Shown: positions 1-9,083, counted from the stretch's first letter. The stretch is DNA of 64,000 bases from CBDBND01 sp965262665 (GCA_965262665.1 CBDHFR010000003.1:992001-1056000); one strand, 5' to 3'. The notes: generated by a model not told the origin, from the sequence alone. A program made the numbers and translations.

Positions 1-69
1 TCGGGATATAGAATCATGGAGTGGGACGCTTGGGAATCCCCTTCGATTCACAATTCAGTCAAACCGCTC
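1..69 (-). mobile_element. IS630-B copy 1, terminal fragment cut by window edge
   Basis: Bases 1-69 are the reverse complement of 8035-8103, the left end of the complete IS630-B element later in the window. The terminal repeat ends in GAGC against a TA dinucleotide at 70-71, the target that IS630 elements duplicate. The rest of the element lies outside the window to the left. It interrupts the coxM-like gene that resumes at 71. With the complete copy at 8035-9083 in opposite orientation, it frames about 8 kb of sequence. Confidence 0.85.
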
Positions 70-70
70 T

Positions 71-340
71 AGCATCTCAGCACGAGCCGGAGGAACCGGA
101 ACGGATGCGACAGATGTGCAGCTTGTGCTCGGATCCATCAGCACGCATCCCATTCAACTGAACCAAGCGTGCACCATCGTTCAAAATGAAGGGCTAGGCG
201 ACAACGCCATCGAAGACGCTGTGGCCAGCGTGCGCGATGAGTTGGGACCGCTGACCAACCTGTATTGCCCGGCGTCTTATAAACGGGACATTGCCGACGC
301 CTTGGTGCGCAAAGCGCTGCTCCGTATTCGGGACCTTTAG
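71..340 (+). pseudogene. coxM-like FAD subunit, C-terminal fragment (5' end lost to IS630-B)
   Basis: An open frame of 89 codons runs directly out of the IS end and stops at 338-340. The protein (…NEGLGDNAIEDAV…, …YKRDIADALVRKAL…) matches the C-terminal domain of the FAD-binding medium subunit of carbon-monoxide/xanthine-dehydrogenase-type enzymes. Such subunits normally have about 270-290 residues, so roughly two thirds are missing. It lies 3 bases before the 2Fe-2S subunit remnant, giving the usual M-S-L gene order. The enzyme family oxidises CO, aldehydes or N-heterocycles with molybdenum; the substrate here cannot be told. It is certainly nonfunctional as it stands. Confidence 0.75.
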
Positions 341-343
341 CCT

Positions 344-526
344 ATGCGCCGGCAATTCATACGTTTGACCGTCAACGGCGACCCTTACGAGGTCCCCGTT
401 TCCAATCGCCAAACGCTGTTGGATGTCATTCGAGAGTAGATCGGGCTGAAGGGCACCAAAGAAGGGTGCACCACCGGGTCCTGCGGTGTGTGCACGGTCA
501 ACAATGCGGCGGGAGCCAAGGCGCCC
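344..526 (+). pseudogene. coxS-like 2Fe-2S subunit remnant with in-frame TAG
   Basis: The frame starts at ATG 344 and encodes the N-terminal plant-type ferredoxin domain of a molybdenum hydroxylase small subunit. An in-frame TAG at 437-439 follows residue 31. The frame then continues through the cluster motif GCTTGSCGVCTV, which supplies three of the four Cys of the first cluster. The second [2Fe-2S] helical domain is absent: at about 500-526 the frame passes without interruption into large-subunit sequence, so a deletion of probably about 2 kb has fused small- and large-subunit remnants. The exact junction is uncertain by about 10 codons. Confidence 0.7.
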
Positions 527-655
527 GGACGGAATGACACGTCGGCGGCGATGATCAAAGTGGCGGTGGACGGAATCGTCACGGTGTTCACCGGCATTCC
601 CGACATGGGACAGGGCTCGCACACCGTCATGGGCATGATTGCCGCGGAGGTGCTA

Positions 656-1714
656 GAGCGTTTCCGCGGTTGAATGAATCAATATTTTGTTGTCATGGTC
701 TTGGCGGACTGATTCGATAGCCGCTTTGGCGGGGGCATCGTGGCTGTATCGGAAGACCTGCGTATTCGTTTGGCGAGGAAAGTGGCGTCGGGCATGTCGC
801 GCCGTCAGGCGGCAGCCCTTTTTGAGGTGAGCGCAAGCTCGGCGGTGCGGTATGTCAGGCGATATGAAGACGAGGGGACTGTCGCGGTCAAACCACGGCC
901 GTCGCGCCAGCGCCGTCTTGATCCTTGACGGCGAGGATATCCTGCGCTGGATTAAGGAGACGCCAGACCCGACACTGCAAGAGCTGTCTGAGCGTTTGGA
1001 CGAAGTTCACCAAGTGATTGCGCCGACTTCGACGATTAATGACTGGTTCCGCGCGCGCAAGATCAGCTTTAAAAAAACCGCCCACGCCAGTGAACAGGAA
1101 CGCGCGGATGGGCAGGCAGCACGCGTGGTTTGGCGCCAACGTCAGGCCCGGCTCCCGGCCCATCCCGAGCGGGTCGGCAGGATCGTGTTCCTTGACGAAA
1201 CAAGTATCAATACCAAAATGGCGCGCCTGCGGGGGCGCTGTCCCAGCGGCCAGCGGATGGTTGCCGCCATTCCCCATGGTCATTGGAAAACCATGACCTT
1301 CATTGCCGGATTGCGCGGTGACGGCCTGACCGCGCCCTGGGTGCCCTGATTTGATCGAGGGCGCCATGGACGGTGATGCATTCGAGCAGTACATCAAAAC
1401 GCAACGCGCCCCGACCCTTCAAAAAGGCGCTGTTGTTGTCCCCGGCAATCTGCCGGCCGACAAACGCGACGGTGCCAGGCGGGCGGTTGAAAAGCGGGGC
1501 GCATGGCTTTTGTTCCTGCCGCCCTATGCGCCGGACTTCAACCCGATCGAGCTCGCATTTTCAAAGTTCAAAGCTCACATGAAGCGCTTAAAACCCCGCA
1601 CCATCGATGATCTGTGGAAAGCCGCCGGTAACGTCTGCGGCCTCTTCAATCACGAGCACTGCAGGAACTTCTTGGTTGCTGACGGCTATGCGTCAGAATA
1701 AATCGGAAATGCTC
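656..1714 (+). mobile_element. IS630-A copy 1 (1059 bp, TA flanked)
   Basis: The ends carry inverted repeats beginning GAGCGTTTCCG on the left and GAGCATTTCCG on the right (read inward), flanked by TA at 654-655 and 1715-1716. A second copy of identical length lies at 32952-34010 and differs by only a handful of bases. The target was the coxL-like gene. The family is assigned from the TA target and the transposase sequence. Confidence 0.9.
740..1701 (+). pseudogene. IS630-A transposase, three reading-frame segments
   Basis: A GTG at 740 starts a helix-turn-helix N-terminal segment (MAVSEDLRIRLARKV…) that stops at TGA 926-928. The next segment continues one frame later to TGA 1347-1349, and the last runs one frame later again to 1701. 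Each stop follows a proline codon, CCT TGA C and CCC TGA T, and a +1 slip at each would give one protein of about 319 residues. DDE residues: the first Asp is in FLDETSINTKM and the Glu is in NPIELAFSKFK. The second Asp, normally in a MDNL motif, is replaced (VVPGNLPADK). All these features recur in copy 2. It is either a catalytically dead transposase or one needing help in trans. Confidence 0.8.
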
Positions 1715-2559
1715 TAGGCATTACCGCAGAAAACATCCGCATCGTCGGCGGGGATTCACAGATCGCACCTTACGACAGGGGCGCGTTCTCTCAACGGGGA
1801 ACATTCACCACCGGCAATGCGGTCCAAGCCGCCGCCGAAGACGCGCGCGTACAACTGCCAACGAAGGCAGCCGAGCTTCTTGAGACGGACGCTGACACAT
1901 TGGTATTCACCAACCGCCAAGTCTACCCGAGTGGGGCGCCAGATCGCGCCATTTTGCTGGTCGATGTCATCGACGAGACGTCGAATAAGAAAGAAGGCCG
2001 CTTTGTCATGGGGCGCGGGTTCTATAACTCGCCGAAACCGATGGGATCCCTGGCCTATTCTTTTGGTGCTCAAATTGCCGAAGTGGAAGTCGATCCGGAA
2101 ACGGGTGAAGTCAAGGTCATCAAAGTCACAGCGGCCCATGACATCGGCCGGGCCATCAATCCGCTGGCCGTTGAGGGACAACTCGATGGCCAAGTGTTCT
2201 CCGGCCTTAGCCAGATCTTGTACGAGGAATGTCTGGTGGACGACGGCGCGATCCTCAACCCATCACGGTTGGAATACAAACTGCCGCGGACTTATGAACT
2301 GCCTGAGATCGAATACGAAATTGTGGAAACGATCGATCCCTTTGGTCCGTTCGGCGCGAAAGAAGTGGGTGAAGGGCCGATTGTCGTCACCGTGGCCGCT
2401 GTCGCCAGCGCTGTTGCGAATGCACTGGGCGGCATGATGCCGGAGATCCCGATGACACCTTGGCGGGTATTGCGGTCCATTAAGCAAAGGTCGAAAGACA
2501 CCGCCGCGTGACTGTTGTTCAGGCTCTAAAAAACTTTACCTAGAGCACGGACCGCCGCG

Positions 2560-3872
2560 TTGCGCCCTTTACTGCAGCGAGCTGGGGGGTTCGGCACCTT
2601 TGCGACAACCACCATGCTCAATGGTGTGTCGGTGATGCTGCTTTATTTTCTCGTCAACATAGCAAAGGTCGAGCCTATCGTTGCGGGCAGTCTGCTGTTT
2701 TTCTCCAAGATCGTAGATGTGCTGACCGATCCCCTGATGGGCATGATCAGCGACCGGACCCGTAGCCGGTGGGGCCGCCGTCGCTCCTATTTGTTTGGGC
2801 CGTCCTTCTTTTGCGGCCTTTCTTTCGCCCTGATCTACAACGTACCGGAGTCCGCCGGACCCAATGGCGTGTTGGTTTTTACAACCATTTGCCTGGTGTT
2901 TTATGCGCTCGCGTATACGGGGTTTCAGATTCCCTACATGGCCATGCCACGGAAATGACCAACGGCTATCACGAACGGACGGGCATTATGTCTTACCGGG
3001 TCGTTTTCATGACCTTGGGCAACACCATGGGTGGGGCCGGTGTTCCCTATCTGGTGTCGGTGTTGGGCTCAGACAGCGCCGCCTACGGCCAAATGGGAAT
3101 CATTGTCGGCTGTATTATTTGCGGCGCCATGCTGATCACGTTCTTTGGCACCGCCCAGGCCCACCAAACCGATCGGGTTCCCACCACCATGCCGCTCAAA
3201 GAGCAGGCGCGATTGATCCTACAAAATAATCCGCTGGTCATTCTCATCTGTATCAAATCAGTGCTCTATGCAGGCACCGCCGCGAAAGTGGCGGTGATGT
3301 TGTTCTTTATCATTTCGGTGCTTAAACGCGGTCCGGCAGATGTGGCTCTGTTCGGTGTGACCCAGACCATTGGTACGCTGATGTTCACACCGGTTTGCGT
3401 TTGGCTGTCGCGCCAAATCGGAAAACGCAGCGCATACATTCTTTCTCTCGTTTTGCACGCAGTGGTGATTTTGAGCTGGTACCTGGCCACTCCGGAAGAA
3501 TCGACCACCGTGTTTGTCATCCGTGCGTTCCTCATGGGTGTGCCATCGGCTGGTTTGTTTCTCTATAGCAACTCCATGCTGATCGATACCTTCGCCTATG
3601 ATCACAAGCTGTCCAGTTTGCGCCGCGAAGGCACCTTGGCCGCCACGTTCAGCTTTGTTGAAAAACTTTCACTGTCTCTTGGACCGCTGGTGATCGGCGC
3701 GCTACTTACCGGTATGGGCTTTGACAAATCTCTCGGCCCTATGGCCGATCAACCCGCCTCTGCGGTGCAAGCCATGTATATCGGCTTGGTCTGGATTCCC
3801 GTCGCCGTGCATGCGGCGGCCGTGCTGCTGCTCTGCTTCAATAAGTTGGATCAGCAAGAGCTTGAGCGATGA
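2560..3872 (+). pseudogene. MFS sugar/cation symporter (GPH/MelB type), frameshifted
   Basis: The first segment (TTG 2560 to 2958) covers the first membrane helices, with the cytoplasmic loop SDRTRSRWGRRRSYLFGPS typical of the GPH family (MFS_2). The frame breaks at about 2945-2958 within …IPYMAMP. The remainder (MTNGYHERTGIMSYR… to 3872) continues in another frame with the conserved loop and later helices. Loss of one base between ATGCC and ACGGAAATG explains it. Together the parts would give about 435 residues, normal for the family. These transporters import glycosides or uronides with Na+ or H+; the substrate is not identifiable. A sequence error is possible, but surrounding genes are also decayed. 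Confidence 0.75.
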
Positions 3873-3952
3873 GACACGTTCATGCGGGTTGAATAGACTT
3901 TATTGCTGGACGGTGCGGACCAGATTGCAAAACCTAAACCAAGCCCCTTAGA

Positions 3953-5110
3953 CTAAACCTTAATCCCCATGAGATTGCGCGTGGTGTCCGGCCGTGTTGC
4001 CGGGCCGTCTTCGTACACCTTGAAGCCGACGTCGCGCATCGCCTGTGCCATGTCGAGCTCGTAGTATTCCATCCACCACACTTCATGGTTCCAGCGGTAA
4101 TTGCGCCAGGCATAATACTTAGCCAGGGCCGAGTTGCGCGGCTGGTCGCCAGAGTAGCTGTCGATGGGATAGTACACACCGCCGGGCCGGAGGGTCCGGT
4201 AGGCTTCCGCGGCGATTTCCTTGACCTGGACGGCTGGCACTTCGTGCACGACCAGATTGTTCATGACGATGTCGAAGTGGTCGTCGGGGAAATGGCTCCG
4301 CTCGGACAGTTCATGGGTATAATTGATGTCCATGCCGAGCTCGACCGCCTTCATGTGGGCGAAGCGTAGCATGGGGCCGGCAACATCATTGCCCCAGACC
4401 TCAGCGTCAGGGAAACGGGTTTTCAAAGCCTGAGTGTAAGCGCCGATGCCACAGCCTTGATCAAGGACGCGGCGCACCTTGCCGTCTTCCGGCAGGGGCA
4501 CGGCGCGGGTCAAATATTTGAGAACGCGGGGCTGGAAGGACGCGGTGTGCAGGCGATGATAATAGATATAACCGGCAAACCGGTCGCCGACGTAGCCGCC
4601 AGGCTGAATGTGGATCTCATACCGGGTATAATCGGGCGTCGCCAGGTCCTTGCGCAGCTCGAGCGTGCCGGGTCCGCTTTTGTCCGCTTTGGCCAATTCT
4701 TCGAGATAGCGGTCGCCCTCGCGATCATGCTCGTCTTTGATGGCATGCCACATGGCCTCTTGGGTGCGTTCCCAGTTGTGGTTGTACATGGCGATAATCG
4801 GATCGGCGGTGAACATATCCACCACGTCCTGCAGCGGTGCGTCGGCGCGCGGATCGATACCGTTTTCCCGCAACACCTGAACGGCGCGTTCCAAACTCGC
4901 CTGGCGCAAACGGTCGCCCATCCAGCCGCGGTAGCCGAAATAGAAATCGAGCTCACTTTCTAAGGCGAGGGTGGGGGTACGCTCGAAGATACCGATGGAC
5001 CCACGTGCTTCGACATCGAAGGTATGAAAACTGTCCATGGCACGGGCGCTCGAGGTCGCGGCTAATGCGGCGGCAGCGGAGCCGGTAAAGAGCGTGCGAC
5101 GATTCATCAT
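3953..5110 (-). CDS. Tat-exported SAM-dependent methyltransferase
   Basis: This 385-residue protein starts at 5110 (MMNRRTLFTG…) with GGGAG 8 bases upstream. The N-terminus NRRTLFTGSAAAALAATSSARA is a twin-arginine-like signal. A helical segment of about 170 residues follows, then an IHIQPGGYVGDRFAG element. The Rossmann methyltransferase core begins with VLDQGCGIGAYTQALK (motif I, near residue 230), with motif II-like WGNDVAGPML and the post-core LRPGGVYYPIDSY. The layout matches the four cytoplasmic-type paralogs at 32.8-43.8 kb, so it is a distant fifth member. It is probably co-transcribed with the small gene 49 bases upstream. Export of a SAM-using enzyme is unusual; the substrate is unknown. 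Confidence 0.75.
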   Translation of the reverse strand: MMNRRTLFTGSAAAALAATSSARAMDSFHTFDVEARGSIGIFERTPTLALESELDFYFGYRGWMGDRLRQASLERAVQVLRENGIDPRADAPLQDVVDMFTADPIIAMYNHNWERTQEAMWHAIKDEHDREGDRYLEELAKADKSGPGTLELRKDLATPDYTRYEIHIQPGGYVGDRFAGYIYYHRLHTASFQPRVLKYLTRAVPLPEDGKVRRVLDQGCGIGAYTQALKTRFPDAEVWGNDVAGPMLRFAHMKAVELGMDINYTHELSERSHFPDDHFDIVMNNLVVHEVPAVQVKEIAAEAYRTLRPGGVYYPIDSYSGDQPRNSALAKYYAWRNYRWNHEVWWMEYYELDMAQAMRDVGFKVYEDGPATRPDTTRNLMGIKV

Positions 5111-5159
5111 GTGAAAGTCTCCCGGATTTTGCGATTGACCGTTTCCTGCTCGCGAGCGT

Positions 5160-5552
5160 TCAGTAGTAGTGGAACTGGTTAATGACTTCTTCATCCGTCT
5201 CAGCATCCTGCTTGCTGTAATCCATCTTGGCGTTGACGGGCACATCGCCTTGGCGGGCGAGAACATCATAGATGCGCCGCACGAACGCATCGCGTTCTTC
5301 CTCCCACTCGGCCATCAAGTTCGTCGACGGCACGTACTGCTCAATCAGCGCCTTGGTCACCTGGCCTTTTTCTTCGAGCAATTGCTCCATGATCATCATG
5401 CGGCGGCGATAGCCCCACACTTCGGCACCGAGCTGAATCAGGGCTGTGACCATATTGTCCGTGGTCAGGTCCTTGAGCAGAACACCGCGGTTGGTGTCGG
5501 ACTTGAAGAAGTCCGTCGCATAGGTTTCAGGATCTGGGTAGGTGTCAGGCAT
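5160..5552 (-). CDS. Conserved-looking hypothetical protein, 130 aa
   Basis: The start at 5552 (MPDTYPDPETYATDFF…) is chosen because AAGGAGG lies 8 bases upstream. The protein is acidic and probably all-helical (IQLGAEVWGYRRRMMIMEQLLEEKG), with no signal peptide or membrane segment. It ends 49 bases before the Tat methyltransferase on the same strand, so the two likely form an operon and the protein may act with that enzyme. I do not recognise the family. Confidence 0.7.
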   Translation of the reverse strand: MPDTYPDPETYATDFFKSDTNRGVLLKDLTTDNMVTALIQLGAEVWGYRRRMMIMEQLLEEKGQVTKALIEQYVPSTNLMAEWEEERDAFVRRIYDVLARQGDVPVNAKMDYSKQDAETDEEVINQFHYY

Positions 5553-5724
5553 GAGTGTGGCCTCCTTCGGGGTTCGGCCAATGCAGTTCAACACTAACAC
5601 GGCCAACGTTTGCCGCTAAAGGACGCACTCGCTCTTCCTTCGTCAGGCGTTCGGGAGACGGACTGCGCCGCTGGGCGCCGCCAACCTATGCCATACTTAC
5701 CCAGTTTCGGCCAGGAGGTGCGAC

Positions 5725-7386
5725 ATGAAAGGATTTGAAGCCTTAGCCTCTGCCCTGGTGGCGGAAGGTGTGGATACGGTCTTCGGCGAAATCAGTGGCG
5801 GCGTAGACCGGCTCAGCAGCGTGCTCGATGCCAAACACGGAATACGGTTTGTGAAAGTGCGGCACGAAGAGGTCGCCATTGGCATGGCTGACGGATACCA
5901 TCGGGCCACGGGAAAGATCGGCGTTGCCATTGTCGGCGCCGGACCGGGCCTGTCCAACGGGTGCGCGCCCATGATGGCGGCCAACATGGCGAAATCAAAA
6001 GTCTTGGTCGTTGCCGGCGGACACAACCCGGACAGCGACCGCCACGGTCCGATGCTAACGGATCAGCCACCGCTGTTTGAAGCCACCATCGGCGCCTATC
6101 AAAACATGCGCTCCATGGCGACCCTGTCGGAAGATGTGGCGCTCGCCTTTCGGCATTTGAAACTGGGCCGGGGACCGATCGCTCTGCAGTTTCCCTTTTA
6201 TGTGGCCAACGGCGATGTCAGCGACGACTGGTCCTATAGCCCGCAAGGCTTATCCGATGTTGAGTCCGCCCTTATTCAACCCACGCCGAGTGATATCGAA
6301 GACCTGGCCGCGCTAATTAACAATTCTCAGCGGCCGGTGATCCTGGCCGGCCGGGGCGCCTGGCTGGCGGATGCCAAGGCGGCCTTGGTGGAACTCGCTG
6401 ACCGCACCGGCGCTCTGTTGACCACCTCCCTGCTGGCCCGCGATTGGTTTGCCGGCAATCCTTATAATCTCGGTGTCAGTGGCGGTCTTTCAACCGTCGA
6501 AGTGGCTGAGATCCTGCAGCAAACCGATCTGCTCATCGCCTTCGGCGCGACGCTGAATGATTCTACATTACGGCGCGGTGCGTTGTATCCCAACGCCACA
6601 TTCGCCCAGGTCGATATCAATCCGGTCGCGTTTAACGACATCAATCCCATTGACAAAGTTGTCCTTGGCGATGCCAAGGCCACGGCGCAGGCTTTGCTCA
6701 TGCGCATCGATGGCAGAATCGATCGTCCGGCGTGGCGTGGCGAGTCCATGGCGCGACGCATCGCAGCGATTGACCGTTTCAAAGGCTGTGACATGGACGA
6801 GCGTCCGGGCTTGGCCAATCCACGCCATGTCGTTGACGCCTGCGATCGCCTACTGCCCAAGAACCGCTTGATGCTCACCGACATCGGGTTGTTCATGGGT
6901 GTGCCGGCTGCCTACATGACCGTGCCAACACCGGGCGACATTGTTTTTCCCTGGCACTTGGGCCGGGTCGGATGCGGTCTGCCGGTCGCGCTCGGCGCCG
7001 CGGTGGGACGGCCGGACCGGGTGGTCACCGCGTTCCTCGGAGACGGTGGCATGATGGCCGCCATGCATGCATTGGATACGGTCAAGGCAGTGGACGTTCC
7101 CCTTGCCATCATCGTCATGGACGACGGTGGCTTTGGTGCCGAACGCCGCATCTTTGAACAGAATAACGATGACACCGGTACAGCGAACTACGTCACTCCC
7201 GACCTGGCCGCTGTTACACAGGCGTATGGGCTCGCCGGTTATAAAGTGACCAGTGGTGCGGATATGGAGACGGTTCTGCAAGATCACGACTTCACTAAGA
7301 CGGCAGCGCTGGTTCATGTGATCTTCGATTATGAATCGGAACCCGCCGAAATGATCAACGCCGGTTGGGCGAGGCCAAGAGCATGA
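5725..7386 (+). CDS. Thiamine diphosphate-dependent enzyme, acetolactate-synthase-like
   Basis: This 553-residue protein has AGGAGG 8 bases before the ATG. It shows the three-domain layout of ThDP enzymes: the N-terminal pyrimidine-binding domain with RHEEVAIGMADGYHRATGK (activating Glu near 48), a central domain with PVILAGRGAW, and a C-terminal pyrophosphate-binding domain with GDGGMMAAMHALDTV near residue 438. The Mg-ligand region reads MDDGGFGAERR, where many relatives have N in place of the first or second D. Relatives include acetolactate synthase, benzoylformate decarboxylase and oxalyl-CoA decarboxylase; the substrate is not predictable, and no small ilvN-type subunit is nearby, so a catabolic role is likelier than branched-chain synthesis. 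Its stop overlaps the DUF1838 start by ATGA. Confidence 0.85.
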   Translation: MKGFEALASALVAEGVDTVFGEISGGVDRLSSVLDAKHGIRFVKVRHEEVAIGMADGYHRATGKIGVAIVGAGPGLSNGCAPMMAANMAKSKVLVVAGGHNPDSDRHGPMLTDQPPLFEATIGAYQNMRSMATLSEDVALAFRHLKLGRGPIALQFPFYVANGDVSDDWSYSPQGLSDVESALIQPTPSDIEDLAALINNSQRPVILAGRGAWLADAKAALVELADRTGALLTTSLLARDWFAGNPYNLGVSGGLSTVEVAEILQQTDLLIAFGATLNDSTLRRGALYPNATFAQVDINPVAFNDINPIDKVVLGDAKATAQALLMRIDGRIDRPAWRGESMARRIAAIDRFKGCDMDERPGLANPRHVVDACDRLLPKNRLMLTDIGLFMGVPAAYMTVPTPGDIVFPWHLGRVGCGLPVALGAAVGRPDRVVTAFLGDGGMMAAMHALDTVKAVDVPLAIIVMDDGGFGAERRIFEQNNDDTGTANYVTPDLAAVTQAYGLAGYKVTSGADMETVLQDHDFTKTAALVHVIFDYESEPAEMINAGWARPRA

Positions 7387-8045
7387 AAACCATGAAACAC
7401 GTTACCAGACGCAAGGCGATCACATCGGGCGGTGCTGTTGGTTTGGGACTGACTGCCGGTGCCATCGCCGAAGCCAACGTTGAGAAACACGCGCATGCTA
7501 CACTTTGTGTGATGAACCCCAGCGAAGCTGTTCGCACACGAGCGCGACTTGTGGGTGATATCGAAACCAACGGCAAACGATACGGCTGGTTTGACGGCAC
7601 GCTTTCCGGCGTTGCACCCGATAGTTACACCGTACTGTTCGTGGCACTTCAGGGTATGTTTGAAACCAAGCTGACACCTCTTGTGAATCGCGAAGGTTGG
7701 CAACGGTATCGCAAAGTCGAGGGTATTTTTCTTGATCCGACCACGCGCGCACCGCTTGAGCTGTTCCTCAATCCCTTTACTGGGGAGACGCTTGACGTTC
7801 CCAAGTTTCGCTACGTGGCAGACGACGTCATCACTGGCGAACAAACGCCAAACTGGCGGCAAGACCGTGAACAGATGATCACGGAAGAATCCGAAGACTT
7901 TGCTTATCTGGGCCCTGGCGGGACAGCTACGACAACGCGCGTGGCGCTGCTAAAGGACACGCGTGATCCGGCGATAACGGCGGTCCCTCACATTGGCACG
8001 TGGGTCGCCTTGGGGCTCAACCCACCGGTGTCTAGAGCGGTTTGA
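7383..8045 (+). pseudogene. DUF1838-like Tat-signal protein truncated by IS630-B
   Basis: The real start is ATG 7383, overlapping the stop of the ThDP gene (ATGA), so translation is coupled. The N-terminus (HVTRRKAITSGGAVGLGLTAG) is a twin-arginine signal. The body has the DUF1838 pattern, with FLDPTTRAPLELFLNPFTGETLDVP. At 8033 the gene runs into IS630-B, which gives an artificial ending SRAV. Removing the element and one TA continues the frame (…NPPVSRDGPIVGSLHH…) to a TGA at 9145-9147. The function of this exported family is unknown. Its coupling to the ThDP enzyme suggests a shared pathway. Confidence 0.7.
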
Positions 8046-9083
8046 CTGAATTGTGAATCGAAGGGGATTCCCAAGCGTCCCACTCCATGATTCTATATCC
8101 CGAGGCGATTTGGTGTCAGACATGGGGCATTGTTACGGGAATGATCTTCGCCGGCGGGTCGTCGAGGCGGTCACTGGGGGTCTGTCTGCACGGGGGGCCG
8201 CGGCGCGTTTTCGTGTCGCGCCTTCGACGGCGATCCACTGGCGCCGGCGCTGGCGCGAGACGGGCTCGATCGAGCCCGACCGCCAGGGCCAACCGCCGGG
8301 CTCGAAGCTGGATGCGCATGAGGCCTTTATCCTGGCTCTGGTGGCGCAGACCAAGGCTATGACGCTGGCCGAGATTGGCGAGAAGCTGGCGGCGTCGCAC
8401 GGGGTTCGGGTGTGCCCGTCGACGGTCTGGCACTTCTTCGCCAAGCGCGGGCTGACGCACAAAAAAAGGCCGGCCATGCAGCGGAGCGGCGGCGCCCGGA
8501 CGTGCTCGCGCGGCGCCGGCTCTGGTTCGAAGGCCAGGCAGGGCTCGCTCCGGAACGGCTGATCTTCATCGACCAGACCGGCGCGTCGATGAAGATGGCG
8601 CGGCTGCGGGGATGGTCGCGCAAAGGCGAACGGTGCCGGGCCGCCATACCCCATGGCCATTGGAAGACCACCACGTTGACCGCCGGCTTGCGCCTCTCTG
8701 GGGCCTGGCGGCCCCGATGCTCCTCGACGGGCCGATGCATGGGGCTGCCTTCAAGGCCTATGTGGAACAGGTCCTGGTACCCGAACTCGACCCCGGAGAC
8801 AGCGTCGTCATGGCCAACCTGCCCGCCCACAAGGTCGCTGGCATCCGCCAGGCCATCGAAGCCGCCGGCGCAACCCTGCTGTATCTGCCGCCCTACAGTC
8901 CCGACTGCAACCCGATCGAGATGGCCTTCGCCAAACTCAAGGCGCTCCTGAGAAAGGCCGCCGCCAGAACCGTCGACGACCTGTGGGACGCCATTGCCGA
9001 GGCCATCGACGCCTTCACCTCAACCGAATGCGAAAACTACTTCGCCGCCGCCGGATATGATCGGGACTAAATTGAATCTGCTC
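8035..9083 (+). mobile_element. IS630-B copy 2, complete (1049 bp, TA flanked)
   Basis: The ends read GAGCGGTTTGACT on the left and, reversed, GAGCAGATTCAAT on the right, flanked by TA at 8033-8034 and 9084-9085. The first 69 bases recur inverted at 1-69. It interrupts the DUF1838-like gene. It is clearly distinct from IS630-A in both ends and protein. Confidence 0.88.
8122..9070 (+). pseudogene. IS630-B transposase, frame changes and altered DDE
   Basis: Translation probably begins at ATG 8122 (MGHCYGNDLRRRVVEAV…), with an N-terminal helix-turn-helix. At 8461-8467 seven A followed by GG lie exactly where the homologous sequence changes to the -1 frame (…THKK, then AGHAAERRRPDVLARR…). This resembles known programmed -1 slippage in IS elements. 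A second shift near 8695-8705 is needed to reach the last segment (LAAPMLLDGPMHG… to 9070). The first Asp (LIFIDQTGASMKM) and the Glu (NPIEMAFAKLK) are present, but the second Asp is Ala (VVMANLPAHK). It is probably inactive. Confidence 0.8.

Larger units (their letters stand above)
527..2511 (+). pseudogene. coxL-like molybdopterin subunit, internally deleted and split by IS630-A
   Basis: Two parts of one large-subunit gene lie on either side of IS630-A. The upstream part (to 655) has the family motif TGIPDMGQGSHTV, which lines the cofactor pocket. The downstream part (1717-2511, 264 codons) has the C-terminal signatures GRAINPLAVEGQ and GAKEVGEGP. Removing the element and one copy of the duplicated TA joins …AAEVL to GITAENIR… in frame, which proves a simple insertion. 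The bulk of the N-terminal half, with the active-site loop, is missing. Gene order and motifs identify the family; the substrate is unknown. Confidence 0.8.

Noticed and set aside
344..526. Amber (TAG) read-through by pyrrolysine or a suppressor tRNA as explanation for in-frame stops
   Set aside because: The TAGs are in unrelated positions, the affected genes carry additional lesions such as IS insertions and deletions, and no pyl gene or suppressor tRNA is visible in the window.
2541..2560. CTAGAGCA upstream of the MFS gene as an IS630 remnant end
   Set aside because: Only the first few bases resemble an IS end; no further similarity and no partner end.
4457..4963. Long plus-strand frame opposite the Tat methyltransferase
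   Set aside because: It is a shadow of the real minus-strand gene 3953-5110, with no family resemblance.
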